A DNA stretch of 64,000 bases from Rhizophagus irregularis (taxonomy: Eukaryota > Glomeromycota > Glomeromycetes > Glomerales > Glomeraceae): assembly GCF_026210795.1 (NCBI RefSeq), contig NC_089430.1, positions 4,526,001-4,590,000 of the forward strand. The letters are read 5' to 3'. Both the position numbers and the translations under genes were made by a program. This document shows positions 34,110 through 45,258 of the stretch, piece after piece; within the stretch, counting starts at the first letter, position 1, and each line of letters starts with the position of its first letter. The notes under the pieces were generated by a model. It had not been told where the DNA came from. It ran no database searches and was given only the letters and a program-made list of their open reading frames with translations.

Positions 34110-34440
34110 TGACATTTTACCTGTTTATGCTTGATTTTCATCTGTCCCGTGCTTGATATTTATCTGTATGTGCTTGATATTTTTATCTGTTCATGCTTGA
34201 TGTTTATCTATCACGTGCTTGATATTTTTATCTGTTCATGCTTGATATTTATCTGTACGTGCTTGATGGTTTTATCTGTACGTGCTTGATGGTTTTATCC
34301 GACCATGCTTGACATTTTTATCCATCCATGCTTTATGTTTTTATCCATCTGTGCTTGATATTTTTGTCCGTCTGTGCTTGATGTTTTTGTCCAACTGTGT
34401 TTGATTTAATCCAACTATGCTCGATAATTTTATCTTTGTC
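34110..34440 (+). repeat. Outer ~23-bp tandem array, left arm of foldback element
   Basis: About 14 copies of a unit close to TTTATCTGTACGTGCTTGATAT. The reverse-complement array is at 38337-38720 in the right arm. Confidence 0.85.
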
Positions 34441-35535
34441 AAAAATTAGTTTCTTTGTCAGCACAGGGTTGATATATTGTTGGTCACATGTTTTAAGTTT
34501 AGCGTAGTTTTAAAAAATTTTTTTTTTTTTATTGGCTTTTTTTTATAAACAAATTTTGTAGAGAATTTTATTTTTAATATAGGCAAAGGCTTAGTTTGAT
34601 AGAATTTCTTTGGGAATTTTTTTAATAAGATTTTTTTGATAAAAAATTTCGTTAGAAAATTTTTTTTTTGATGATAATTTCGTTAAAAATTTTTATTTGA
34701 TAGAAATTTTATTGGAGAATTTTTTTTTGATAAGATTTTTTTTTGACATATACTTAACAATTTTTTGTGACAGGAGAAATTTTTTTTTTTTTGATAGAGA
34801 ATTAATTGAGAATTTCTTTTTTTTTTTGCAGAAAATTATTTGAAGAATTTTTTTAATAGGGAAGATTTTTTTTTGATAGATAATTTCGTTACTAGAAAAT
34901 TTTTTTAACAAGTGAGATTTTTTTTTGATAGAGAATTTCGTTAAGAATTTTTTTTTAATAGGAGGGAGTTTTCCTTGATAAAGAATTCTTTTGGGATTTT
35001 TTTTTAATAAGTGAAAGTATTTTTTGACGGAGAATTTTATTAGAGAATTTTTTTTTTTTTTTTTGATAGAAATTTCATCATAGAATTTTTTTTTTAATAG
35101 GTAAGATTTTTTTTTTTTTGATAGATCATTTCGTTAATAATTTTTTTAACAGGAGAGATTTTTTTTTTGATAGATCATTTCGTTAATAATTTTTTTAACA
35201 GGAGATTTTTTTTTTTGATAGAAAATTTCGGTAAAGAATTTTTTTTTTAATAGGGAAAATGTATTTTTTGATGTTAGAAATTTTTCTTAATCAGGGATAT
35301 TTTTTTTTGATTGAGAATTTCATTAGAGAATTGTTGGTTGAAAAGTTTTTTTATTTTTTTGATGGAGAATTTTGTTAGAAGTCTCAATATTGAAAATAGT
35401 TTTTTTTAATAAGGGTATCGAGAATTTTGGCTTGAAATTTTTTTTTTTTAATAAAGAATTTCATTAGAGATCTTTTTTTTTATAAAAAATTGATTGAGAA
35501 TTTATTGGAAAATTTTTATTAAATTTTACAATTTT

Positions 35536-36360
35536 AATAAATTTTTACTCCTCTTCATCCTCCCATCACTTCTTTTAATCTTCCATCGCTCCTTTTCGTC
35601 TCCCATCACTCCTTTTTGTCTCCCATCGCTTCTTTTCATCTCCCATCACTCCTTTGTCTCCTATCTCCTTTTCGTCTCCCATCGCACTCCCTTTGTCTCC
35701 TATCACTTAATCCTCATCGCTCCTTTTCGTCTCCCATCACTCTTTTCGTCTCCCTATCACTTCTCATCTCTTATCATCCTCGTCTCCCATCACTCCTCGG
35801 TCTCCCATCACTTCTCTTCGTCTCCCATCACTCCTTTCGTCTCCCATCACTCCTCTTAATCTTCCCATCACTTCTTTTCGTCACTCATCACTCCTCTTAA
35901 TCTTCTCATCACTTCTTTTCGTCTCCCATCACTCCTTTTTATCTCCCATCACTCCTCTTCGTCTTTCATCACTTCTTTTTGTCTCCCATCACTCTTTTTC
36001 GTCTCCCATCACTTCTCTTCGTCTTTCATCACTTTTTTTTGTCTCCCATCACTCTTTTTCGTCTCCCATCACTCCTCTTCATCACCCATCACTCCTCTTT
36101 GTCTCCCATTACTTCTTTTCGTCTCCCATCACTCCTCTTCGTCTTTCATCACTTCTTTTTGTCTCCCATCACTCCTCTTAATCTTCCCATCACTTCTTTT
36201 TTTTATCTCCCATCACTCCTCTTTGTCACCCATCACTTCTTTTCGTCTTCCATCACTCCTTTTCATCTCTCATCATGTCCTATTTCTCCTTTTGGTTCCT
36301 ATCACTTCTCATTACTCTTTTTTACTCCCTTTCATCTTCTATTACTTTCCATTACTCCAT
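35536..36360 (+). repeat. ~20-bp pyrimidine-rich array in foldback core
   Basis: Some 35-40 copies of a unit close to CTCCCATCACTCCTCTTCGT, almost pure pyrimidine on the plus strand. The open frames across it (Ser/Pro/Leu/Phe/His runs) are repeat artefacts. Confidence 0.9.
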
Positions 36361-38038
36361 TGTTATTTTATTTTTTTTTCCTTGATCATTGTAATTTACT
36401 TATCTTTTTTATTTATTGTTATTGTTTCTTTTATTTGTACATTTCAATAAAAATAAATATGGTGATTTTATTCTTTAAAATCGTAAATGTGACTTAAATT
36501 TTAATATTTGTAAATAAGATTTCATTAAATAAGATTATTTTGAATAAATATGTTTGCAAAAAAAATTTTAAAAAAAATATCTTTTTAATAATAACCGATC
36601 AAAAATTAGATACATATTTGAAAAAAAAAACCCAGGCGATGATCGCCCAGGCGACATTTAGCAATCCCAATTTTTATTTATATATATTAAAAGTATTTAA
36701 AATAGTAGATTTTCAAAAATGTTTTTATGCCAATTAATGATAAAAAGAAGAAACACTGCAAACAAATTTCTGCTATATACTTTTCTTAAAGTTAACATTT
36801 TTTAACTTTTTAATTTATGTCGGCTCATGCGGAGCTTTACTAGTATATAAAATTTGCTTAATTTACTATGCTACTTAGGATTCTATCATAGTTTTTTTTA
36901 ATTTTATCTTAATCTTATTAATGTAATTTAGTGTTTTTTTAATTTTATAAAAAAAGATCTTTAATGAAATTCTTTATTAAAAAAATAAATTTCAAGCCAA
37001 AATTCTCGATACCCTTATTAAAAAAAAAACTATTTTCAATATTGAGACTTCTAACAAAATTCTCCATCAAAAAAATAAAAAAACTTTTCAACCAACAATT
37101 CTCTAATGAAATTCTCAATCAAAAAAAAATATCCTTGATTAAGAAAAATTTCTAACATCAAAAAATACATTTTCCCTATTAAAAAAAAAATTCTTTACCG
37201 AAATTTTCTATCAAAAAAAAAATCTCCTGTTAAAAAAATTATTAACGAAATGATCTATCAAAAAAAAAAATCTCTCCTGTTAAAAAAATTATTAACGAAA
37301 TGATCTATCAAAAAAAAAAAAAAATCTTACCTATTAAAAAAAAATTCTATGATGAAATTTCTATCAAAAAAAAAAAAAAAAAAAAATTCTCTAATAAAAT
37401 TCTCCGTCAAAAAATACTTTCACTTATTAAAAAAAATTCCCAAAAGAATTCTTTATCAAGGAAAACTCCCTCCTATTAAAAAAAAATTCTTAACGAAATT
37501 CTCTATCAAAAAAAAATCTCACTTGTTAAAAAAATTTTCTAGTAACGAAATTATCTATCAAAAAAAAAATCTTCCCTATTAAAAAAATTCTTCAAATAAT
37601 TTTCTGCAAAAAAAAAAAGAAATTCTCAATTAATTCTCTATCAAAAAAAAAAAAATTTCTCCTGTCACAAAAAATTGTTAAGTATATGTCAAAAAAAAAA
37701 TCTTATCAAAAAAAAATTCTCCAATAAAATTTCTATCAAATAAAAATTTTTAACGAAATTATCATCAAAAAAAAAATTTTCTAACGAAATTTTTTATCAA
37801 AAAAATCTTATTAAAAAAAATTCCCAAAGAAATTCTATCAAACTAAGCCTTTGCCTATATTAAAAATAAAATTCTCTACAAAATTTGTTTATAAAAAAAA
37901 GCCAATAAAAAAAAAAAAATTTTTTTTAAAACTACGCTAAACTTAAAACATGTGACCAACAATATATCAACCCTGTGCTGACAAAGAAACTAATTTTTGA
38001 CAAAGATAAAATTATCGAGCATAGTTGGATTAAATCAA

Positions 38039-38333
38039 CCCTATAAAAAAAGAAAATTCGGAATTTGTCCTGAAAAGTATGGAAAATGTCCAGAAATTTT
38101 CCGTGCGTCCGGAAAACATTCGGAAACGGTCATGTTTTGGAACATTTTCCGGACGCTCGATTCTGGACAAATTCTGGACAAATTCTGTAGTGTCAAGAAA
38201 ATGTCTGGAATTTGTGCGTCCGGAAAGTGTTCCAAAACGTGACCGTTTCCGAATGTTTTCCAGACGCACGGAAAATTTCCAGACATTTTCCATACTTTTC
38301 AGGACAAATTCCGAATTTTCTTTTTTTATAGGG
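38039..38333. mobile_element. MITE with long inverted repeats, 3-bp TSD (CAA)
   Basis: 295 bp, ends CCCTATAAAAAAAGAAAATT and its inverse. The inverted similarity extends far inward (GGAATTTGTCCTGAAAAGTA, GGAAAATGTCCAGAAATTTT), so most of the element can fold. Flanked by CAA at 38036-38038 and 38334-38336. The empty site is preserved in the left arm of the host foldback element (GATTTAATCCAACTATG region near 34405-34420 without the insert), which proves the insertion and its target duplication. Confidence 0.9.
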
Positions 38334-38710
38334 CAAACACAGTTGGACAAAAACATCAAGCACAGACGGACAAAAATATCAAGCACAGATGGATAAAAAC
38401 ATAAAGCATGGATGGATAAAAATGTCAAGCATGGTCGGATAAAACCATCAAGCACGTACAGATAAAACCATCAAGCACGTACAGATAAATATCAAGCACG
38501 TACAGATAAACATCAAACACGTACAGATAAAACATCAAGCACGTACAGATAAAACATCAAGCATGTACAGATAAACATCAAGCATGAACAGATAAAAATA
38601 TCAAGCACGTGATAGATAAACATCAAGCATGAACAGATAAAAATATCAAGCACATACAGATAAATATCAAGCACGGGACAGATGAATATCAAGCATGAAC
38701 AGGTAAAATG

Positions 38711-40738
38711 TCAGGCACAGTGTAACATTTTGTCAATCCATGCTTGATTTTTCACCCGCCCAATGCCTGATAGTTTAGTCCAGCTCGGCTTGCCATACTT
38801 TCCAAGATTTAAATCCATTAAATCAATTAATTTATAAGGAAATGGATGTTCAACTTCAGAAACATCATCAAGTCTTTTCATTTGTTCAGGTGTCAATCTA
38901 AAAAAAAAAAAATTATTTTTAATAAATTAATTTTTTTTAAGAAAAAAAAAAATTCTTTTTTATTTAAATAGATGCACTTACTTAAATTCAAGTGCTTTAA
39001 GATTTTCTTCGAGCTGATTAACTGTTTTAGCACCAATTAAAGGAGAAGTAATACCAGGTTTTTGCATGGTCCAATTCAAAGTAACCTACGTATTATATAT
39101 ATATTACATTATCAGTTTATAAAGAAAGTAAATCTTGTAGTATTATATAAAGGTTGAATATAAATTATTACTTGAATAGGTGTTCTTCCGATCTCTTCTG
39201 AAATAGCTTTAACTTCATCCAAGATTTTCCAATTTTTTTCAGATATCGAATGTTCTGCGATAAATCTATTACGAAATTCCGATGTTGCTTCTGAATTAAT
39301 ATTTTCCGGTAAGAAACCTGGTTACAAACAAAAAAAAGTTGTAAATATATATTTAATGTATAAGAAAGAAAGAAAAAAAAAGAGTATCAATGGTTAATTA
39401 CCCTTCTGCGACAACACCCCATGGAATGATTCCAACCTAAAATATTATTTTTTTTATTATGAAAAAAAAAAATATTTATTTTGTTTCTTTTTACAGTATT
39501 GGCAAACGCTTATAATACATACACCATGTCCAGCACAGGCAAGCTGTAGGTCGGTTTCCATCGTTCGCTCCAACAAATTATAACGCGTTTGAAGTCCAAT
39601 GAAAGGGCTAAATATAGTTAATAGATATGTGTTAACCTAAAAGCTTTCAGCAATAGTGTTAGAACGAGAGAGTGCCCAAGCTGGCATATCGCTTATGGCA
39701 TAAACGATCCGATGTCGTAATTGCAACAAAATTTTCTGGTGTTGAATTTTTTCTATTATGTAACATCGTTTAATTTTTTGATTTTAAATAATTTTCTAAA
39801 TTATTTTATTTTATTTTATAGCTAATGTAACCAATATGCAAAAGGATAAGAGGTACATTCCGAATTCTGGTAAGTTGATACTAAACTAATCGTTGTTATA
39901 TTAGTTGATGATAATGATCGAAAATACTTATAAATATATATATCAATATATTTAGGAGGAAATCATCGAAAAAGTCTTGTGGAAAATTTGGATGCAAGTT
40001 TAAAAAGATTGAATATGAGTTATGTTGATATCTCGTTCATTTCTATGAATAATTGAAGAATTTATGAGATCATTAGATGATGTCATTCGAAGTGGAAAAG
40101 TAAGTCTAATTATAATTTAAACAAATTTGATATATATATATATATATTTCTAAAATATTATTAAAATAAAAAAAATAGGTTTTGTATGCCAACGTTCACT
40201 CTAAATTGATTTTTAATTATTATTTAAATATTTATCAGCTAAAAAAAAAAAAAATTTTTTTAAAGCAAAAAGTAATATTTGAGCAGATGATCATACTTAC
40301 TTCACCCATGTTATAATTGCAAGCGGTGTCTAAAAGTAATATACATTATGATTGTTAAAGTATCTTCTAACGTAGAATAACTGCATAAATAATTTATTTA
40401 CCAAAGAAGTTTCCACCTTTTTCATAATAAAGGTCAAAAACTTTTTTCGATTCTTCATAGTCCCTATTTGTATATTTATATGTTATATTATTTTGTTAGG
40501 TTTTTTTTCTAACAAATGAACTTACCCATGTTTCTCCGAAAGTCTTTTCATATGTTAGATCAAAACAGATCATCATAGAAATTAAATTAAAAATTAAGGA
40601 ATTTCCTATAATTAACGTCATAATTTTGGCCAAAGCGCCAAGACATAATGGAGAAACTCTTAATCCACTAGGGTCCAATAAAACATAATCATCAAGAGCA
40701 CTGATGGGTTTGGTGGGAGATGAAGTGTCTTTAGACAT
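38711..40738 (-). pseudogene. Aldo/keto reductase relic with internal inversion and transposon at its stop
   Basis: The N-terminal part is on the minus strand: MSKDTSSPTKPISALDD ... LLDPSGLRVSPLCLGA from 40738, then FGETW, then EESKKVFDLYYEKGGNFFD and TACNYNMG near 40300-40460. The C-terminal part is also minus: ISDMPAWALSRSNTIAESF (39640-39700), GLQTRYNLLERTMETDL, VGIIPWGVVAEG, FRNRFIAEHSISEKNW, VTLNWTMQKPGITSPLIGAK and LTPEQMKRLDDVSEVEHPFP. The middle (SDVVIATKFSG, NMQKDKRYIPNSG, SLVENLDASLKRLNMSYVDI, EFMRSLDDVIRSGK) reads on the plus strand between about 39702 and 40193. Family: NADPH-dependent aldo/keto reductases of the aryl-alcohol-dehydrogenase type. The inversion and an in-frame stop (SMNN-stop) make it non-functional. 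The last codons continue 28 residues into the foldback element. Confidence 0.85.
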
Positions 40739-41660
40739 TTTATCAAAAAAACGAATATTTTGATAAATTTCATTTTACTTTGACACTTGGTGCTTATTTA
40801 TATAGTATGTGTCTACCCTTTTGCTGCTTTGCTATAAAATTTGTCATTGTTAAAATGAATTCACCTCAGCCAGGGTTCACAAAGAATGTGATGTTGTATA
40901 ATTTTTTGTTGCATAATTTATTAAAATCTGGGATAATGAAGACCCGAAATATACATAAAAGGAAAGGTCTCGGAATTTTATGAGATAATGCCGATATTTC
41001 CTTTTCGGTTAATTCCAGCTGGCATTAAGTAATTCCGGCCCTCAATGCTCATAGGCGTCTTGTCTTATCGATCCTTGTTAAATTTCGATCCATAAATATT
41101 ATGAAAACAGCCTTAATATAGTTTAGTAAAACTATAAATACGTACTTTAAAAAACAATTCCCAACCCGTATCCCCGTATGACATAATTTTAATTAAATGA
41201 TAAATAAATGTTCTTTATTACGTAAACAAACCATTCTATTACATAGTAAAATGGGCGAAGTTTATGTTATATCGATTAATGTTGCACAAAATTGGTTAAT
41301 ATGAAAATGATCTGCATATGAAATTTTTCCGGTGACTGATATAAAAAAATTTTTAGTCGATAATATTTTTTTCCAATATGATGATGTTTTAAAGAACAAA
41401 GCGTAAATTTATAATGAAAGAGTGCAATTTTTGTAATGTTCAAGAAAAATATTGAGAAAAAATATATAACTACTGAAAAAACTTAATAAATTTACAATCG
41501 TTTTTAATAAATCTCGATATAGTAGTGGTATGGCGTAATATTTTGTTACACCTAATTGCTAATTTAATCAAAGTTAATCAAATGCCGATCACGAAACTGA
41601 ACCTTCTTTTTCTACTATACAAATTTCTTAGTTTATAAAAAGATAATATAAGATTGCATC
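40739..41660. other. Intergenic region
   Basis: It is shared upstream space between the reductase relic (minus) and a kinase (plus). No element or gene is supported. Confidence 0.6.
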
Positions 41661-43615
41661 ATGTCTAATATTCGAGAAGAAGTAGTCCAGGCAGCAATTA
41701 ATAGAGCATTTGCATTAATAGATGCTACTATTCATGATGATATACATAAAGATTTTGAATTTCAAAAACAAACACTTCTTGCTGATAAATTTCTTACAGA
41801 AGATGAAAAAACTGAGGCAATAAAAGCAATAACTGAAACTTATGATAGTGCTAAAGTTCTTGAAAATTCAGGAACAGAAAGAATTTGTGATAATTGTAAT
41901 CAAGAATGTTTGGCTACATTATTTTGTGAATATTGTATTCGAAATTATTTAAAAGCAAATTTTTCAAATTGGACGTCTGGAAATGATAATATTGATAATT
42001 TAATACAAAAATGTCAATTGGAAACACTTCATCCACGGATGATAATCGAATGGATTCCATATAATAATTTGCAAAATATTAGTTACCTAACGGAAGGTGG
42101 ATTCTCTAAAATTTATAAAGCAGATTGGATTGACGGAGGCTATGATGAATGGGATTCTAAGAAACAACAATTAAAAAGATTTGGAGAACAAGAAGTAATA
42201 CTTAAAAAACTAGAAAACATTGAAAATGCAAATAATAGTTGGTTTGAAGAGGTTTGTATTTCAAAAGTGTATAATTAGAAGTCCTTAATATAAAAATTTT
42301 TAAAAAATTGTTTTTTTATAGGCTAAATCACATTTAACTATGAGCAATAAATGGCCACGTATTGTTAGCTGTTATGGCCTAACACAAGATCCATCAAATG
42401 GAAATTTCATGCTTGTATTAAATGAATTGGATGTAAATTTAAGAGAATATTTACAACAAAATCATAATCAACTTACATGGGAAGAAAGAATTCAAATTAC
42501 TGTTAATATAATTTATGCACTTGACGATATTCATAGGGAGGATGCAATTCATAGAGATTTACATTCTGGAAATATATTGCATTCAGAGAGAGACCAGGAT
42601 TGGTATATTAGTGATTTGGGATTTTGTGGCCCTGCAGATAAACCATTAAAAAGTATATATGGAAATCTTCCTTACATAGCACCTGAGGTTGTTGCTGGAA
42701 AACAGACTACAAAAGCATCTGATATTTATAGTTTTGCTATGCTTATGTGGGAAATTTCATCTGGACAACCACCATTTCTTAATTGCAAACATGATTATGA
42801 TCTTATATTGAATATTATTAATGGTATAAGACCAAGAATAATATCAGGAACCCCTTTAGAATATGAAAGTTTAATGAACCAATGTTGGGATGCTGATCCA
42901 TTAAAAAGACCTGATGCTTATACACTGTGGGAAAAAATAAATGCAATTAATTTATATCATCAAAAAAAATCAAATGAGCCAACTCAATTGGAAATAAATA
43001 AAAATTTTGAAATAAATAAAACAAGTAGTTTTAAAACAAACTATACAAGTAGCATATTATCTGCAAGTAAAGTTCATCAATTTGGATTTTTTTCTGAACC
43101 GAAAAATGCAACAGAAGGTATTAATTATCATATACTTATCATTATTTATGAAATTTAATATTGTAAAATTTATATTTTTTCAAAATTCTCAATTATAACA
43201 ATAGAAGAAAAAGAAGATATGAATGACAATTTTTATTTGAAAGTTATTTACTTATAATACCTAATGTTTTTATTTCTTTGTAGCATATTATAGTAAATCA
43301 TATGATGTCTTTCAAATTCCTGATAATAGTAAGTGTCTATTATGATATGATATTCATTAATCATTTTACTAATTGAATTTTGCTTTATAGTTGATGATTT
43401 TAATAGTAAAGAAGCTCAAATGGATAATAAAATTGAAACAATGCAACAACAGACTAAGAATATCAATCTTGAAGGTATTTACATATTAAATCATATCAAT
43501 TCAATAATATCATAATTTCTAATTCATTTATCTTACAGACTAAAATGGAATACTTAATAATCCAAATCTTCATTCAGAAGAACAAGATGAATCGGAAATT
43601 CCTGATAGTATTTAA
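41661..43615 (+). CDS. TKL-type serine/threonine kinase with zinc ribbon, intact
   Basis: Exons 41661-42251, 42322-43117, 43284-43328, 43391-43474 and 43578-43615 give about 517 aa. It starts MSNIREEVVQAAINRAF, a helical N-terminal extension absent from the array kinases. A Cys4 ribbon follows (ICDNCNQECLATLFCEYC, about residues 74-91), then NFSNWTSGNDNIDNLIQ, glycine loop GGFSKIYKADW and lysine in VILKKL. HRDLHSGN is at 274-281, SDLGFCGPA (D-L-G at 295-297) follows, then YIAPEVVAGKQTTKASDIYS. Active kinase expected; substrate unknown. The tail ends SEPKNATEG and continues into small exons. The last intron has two possible acceptors: the nearer one (after 43538) gives an immediate stop at 43541-43543, the farther one adds EEQDESEIPDSI. 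The closest relative here is 49796-51915. Confidence 0.8.
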
Positions 43616-45258
43616 TATTTTATAGATTTTGGTTTCTTTGAATTTATTTTATATTTTTATATTTTTTTCTGAATAGTTTAAACACTGAGATTAGAGTAGT
43701 AAGATAAAATACTTAGCAATGTTTTTTTAGTTTGTAATTTAAATTATTCATTCAATTTAGTTATCATATAAATTAACTTTAATTTTGAATTTTATAAGTA
43801 CTGCATAAAGAAATAAATTTATTTAAAGTCAATTCAGTAGTCTATAATATGTTCTTTTAACATAAATATAAATTGTTTGATGAAATTGACTAATCTGTTT
43901 CAATTCAATGTCTAAAATCTATGATTCATAATGATATGTACTAATATAAATTTTTACAATGAGCTCTTAAATTTATTATATAATAAGCCTTTCCATATTG
44001 CAAACTTAACACAGAATATCAATTGCCCTATACAAACACCCAGAAATGGCGTTGCTTTTATATTTTACAAAAGATGATCTTTGTGAGATGGGTAAAAGGT
44101 TAATTTTTTGCAATTTTAATTAAAATTTCTCCTATATTTACTTTTTATATTGATGTCTTATTAAAAAGTTACTACTTATAATAGTAATTTCAATCGTGTG
44201 AAATAATAATATAGTGTGATCTGGGTCTGGCTCATTTCCACTTACCTAACCTTATCCTAACTCTAATCTTATCCCTAGTTCCTTACCTAACAATCCTAAT
44301 TTTTTTAACTCTAATTCTAAATTCCCTTGTCAGTGAGATGAAACATTTGTTTGTAAAATGATCCTGTCAGTGTAATGTCTGTCGGTGAGATAATTGTCAG
44401 TAAAATGATTATTGGTAACCATGATCTAATAAATATATAATGGTTTATTTAAGAAGTAATTTCGTTCATATATTAATAATATTATTGTAAGATTTGATTT
44501 CATTGCGTGATACAGAGTTGTTTATAACCAAATGGAAATACCAAATAACATTCATTTGTAATTTATCACAATTCACAACACTAGTTTAATTCGATTTTAA
44601 CAAAAATCAGAAATATTTTTTGGCAGTTCAAAAAGTGTATATTTGTTTGTTGACGTATTTCAACATCACCAACTGTTTATTCACTCCCATTACGAACTGT
44701 TTGATACAAGTTAAAGTGGACTTCAAATAATGGTTTTCAATTTTCTTATTCAAAAAGTTATTTCTTTTTGTTGGCTACGGTGACGACAACCCATAAAATA
44801 AAGAAAGTAATGTTAAGCTATTTCACTACTAATTCTACTATATAAATGAGTTACAGTACAAAGATTGAAGAATATCATATAATTTATAATTCTTTATTTT
44901 AAGATATCTGTTATATAAAAAAAATTATTATTACACAAAGACATAAAACGATTAATGTGTCAATTCACTATGAAAATTAATAATTTCAAAAAATATTGTT
45001 TATGGATATTTTATTATTTTAAGCAAGTTGAGAAATAGATTATTGAACAAACTAGAAGTGAGAATAATAACAATAGAATTAAAGCAAGGAATAAAAATGA
45101 TCATTATGATTATGAAGCTATGAAAGTAAAATTTTCCTTTAAATTATTTTAAAAGTATATAAAACATTTATAAATAAAATCCACATAGTTCTTAGTATAA
45201 CCATAATATAAATAAATAAAAAAACAATATTTGGTATAAAATTTTGAATTTGATTCAC
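43616..45258. other. Intergenic region with dispersed repeat
   Basis: It contains copy 2 of the dispersed repeat (44069-44800) and an exon-like tail at 45043-45125. No complete gene is supported. Confidence 0.55.
44069..44800. repeat. Dispersed repeat, copy 2 (~730 bp)
   Basis: It starts AAAGATGATCTTTGTGAGAT and parallels 31088-31818 to TTTGTTGGCTAC. It lacks the 844-bp insert that interrupts copy 1 and so serves as the empty-site reference. Confidence 0.85.

Larger units (their letters stand above)
34029..38795. mobile_element. Foldback-like element with ~1.5-kb inverted arms, TA target duplication
   Basis: The ends TGGCAAGCCGAGTTGGAC and GTCCAGCTCGGCTTGCCA are inverted copies flanked by TA (34027-34028, 38796-38797). 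The left arm (34029 to about 35492) and right arm (about 36946 to 38795, minus the nested MITE) mirror each other in order. Each has an outer array of ~23-bp units (TATCTGTACGTGCTTGATAT), a unique segment that is identical in the two arms over at least 80 bases near 34440-34520 and 37920-38005, then an inner array built on GATAGAGAATTTCGTTA and T-runs. The centre (35536-36945) is a pyrimidine-rich array plus about 580 bases of unique sequence. No transposase is present, so it is non-autonomous. TA duplications fit Tc1/mariner-type mobilisation; the architecture resembles foldback elements. Confidence 0.85.

Noticed and set aside
35494-36497. Long plus-strand open frames rich in Ser, Pro, Leu, Phe and His
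   Set aside because: They consist of translated ~20-bp pyrimidine repeats in the foldback core, open in several frames, with no non-repeat protein content.
38030-38455. Minus- and plus-strand frames of 141, 105 and 81 codons that look structured
   Set aside because: They lie in a MITE with long inverted repeats and the adjacent tandem array; similar frames on both strands reflect the palindrome.
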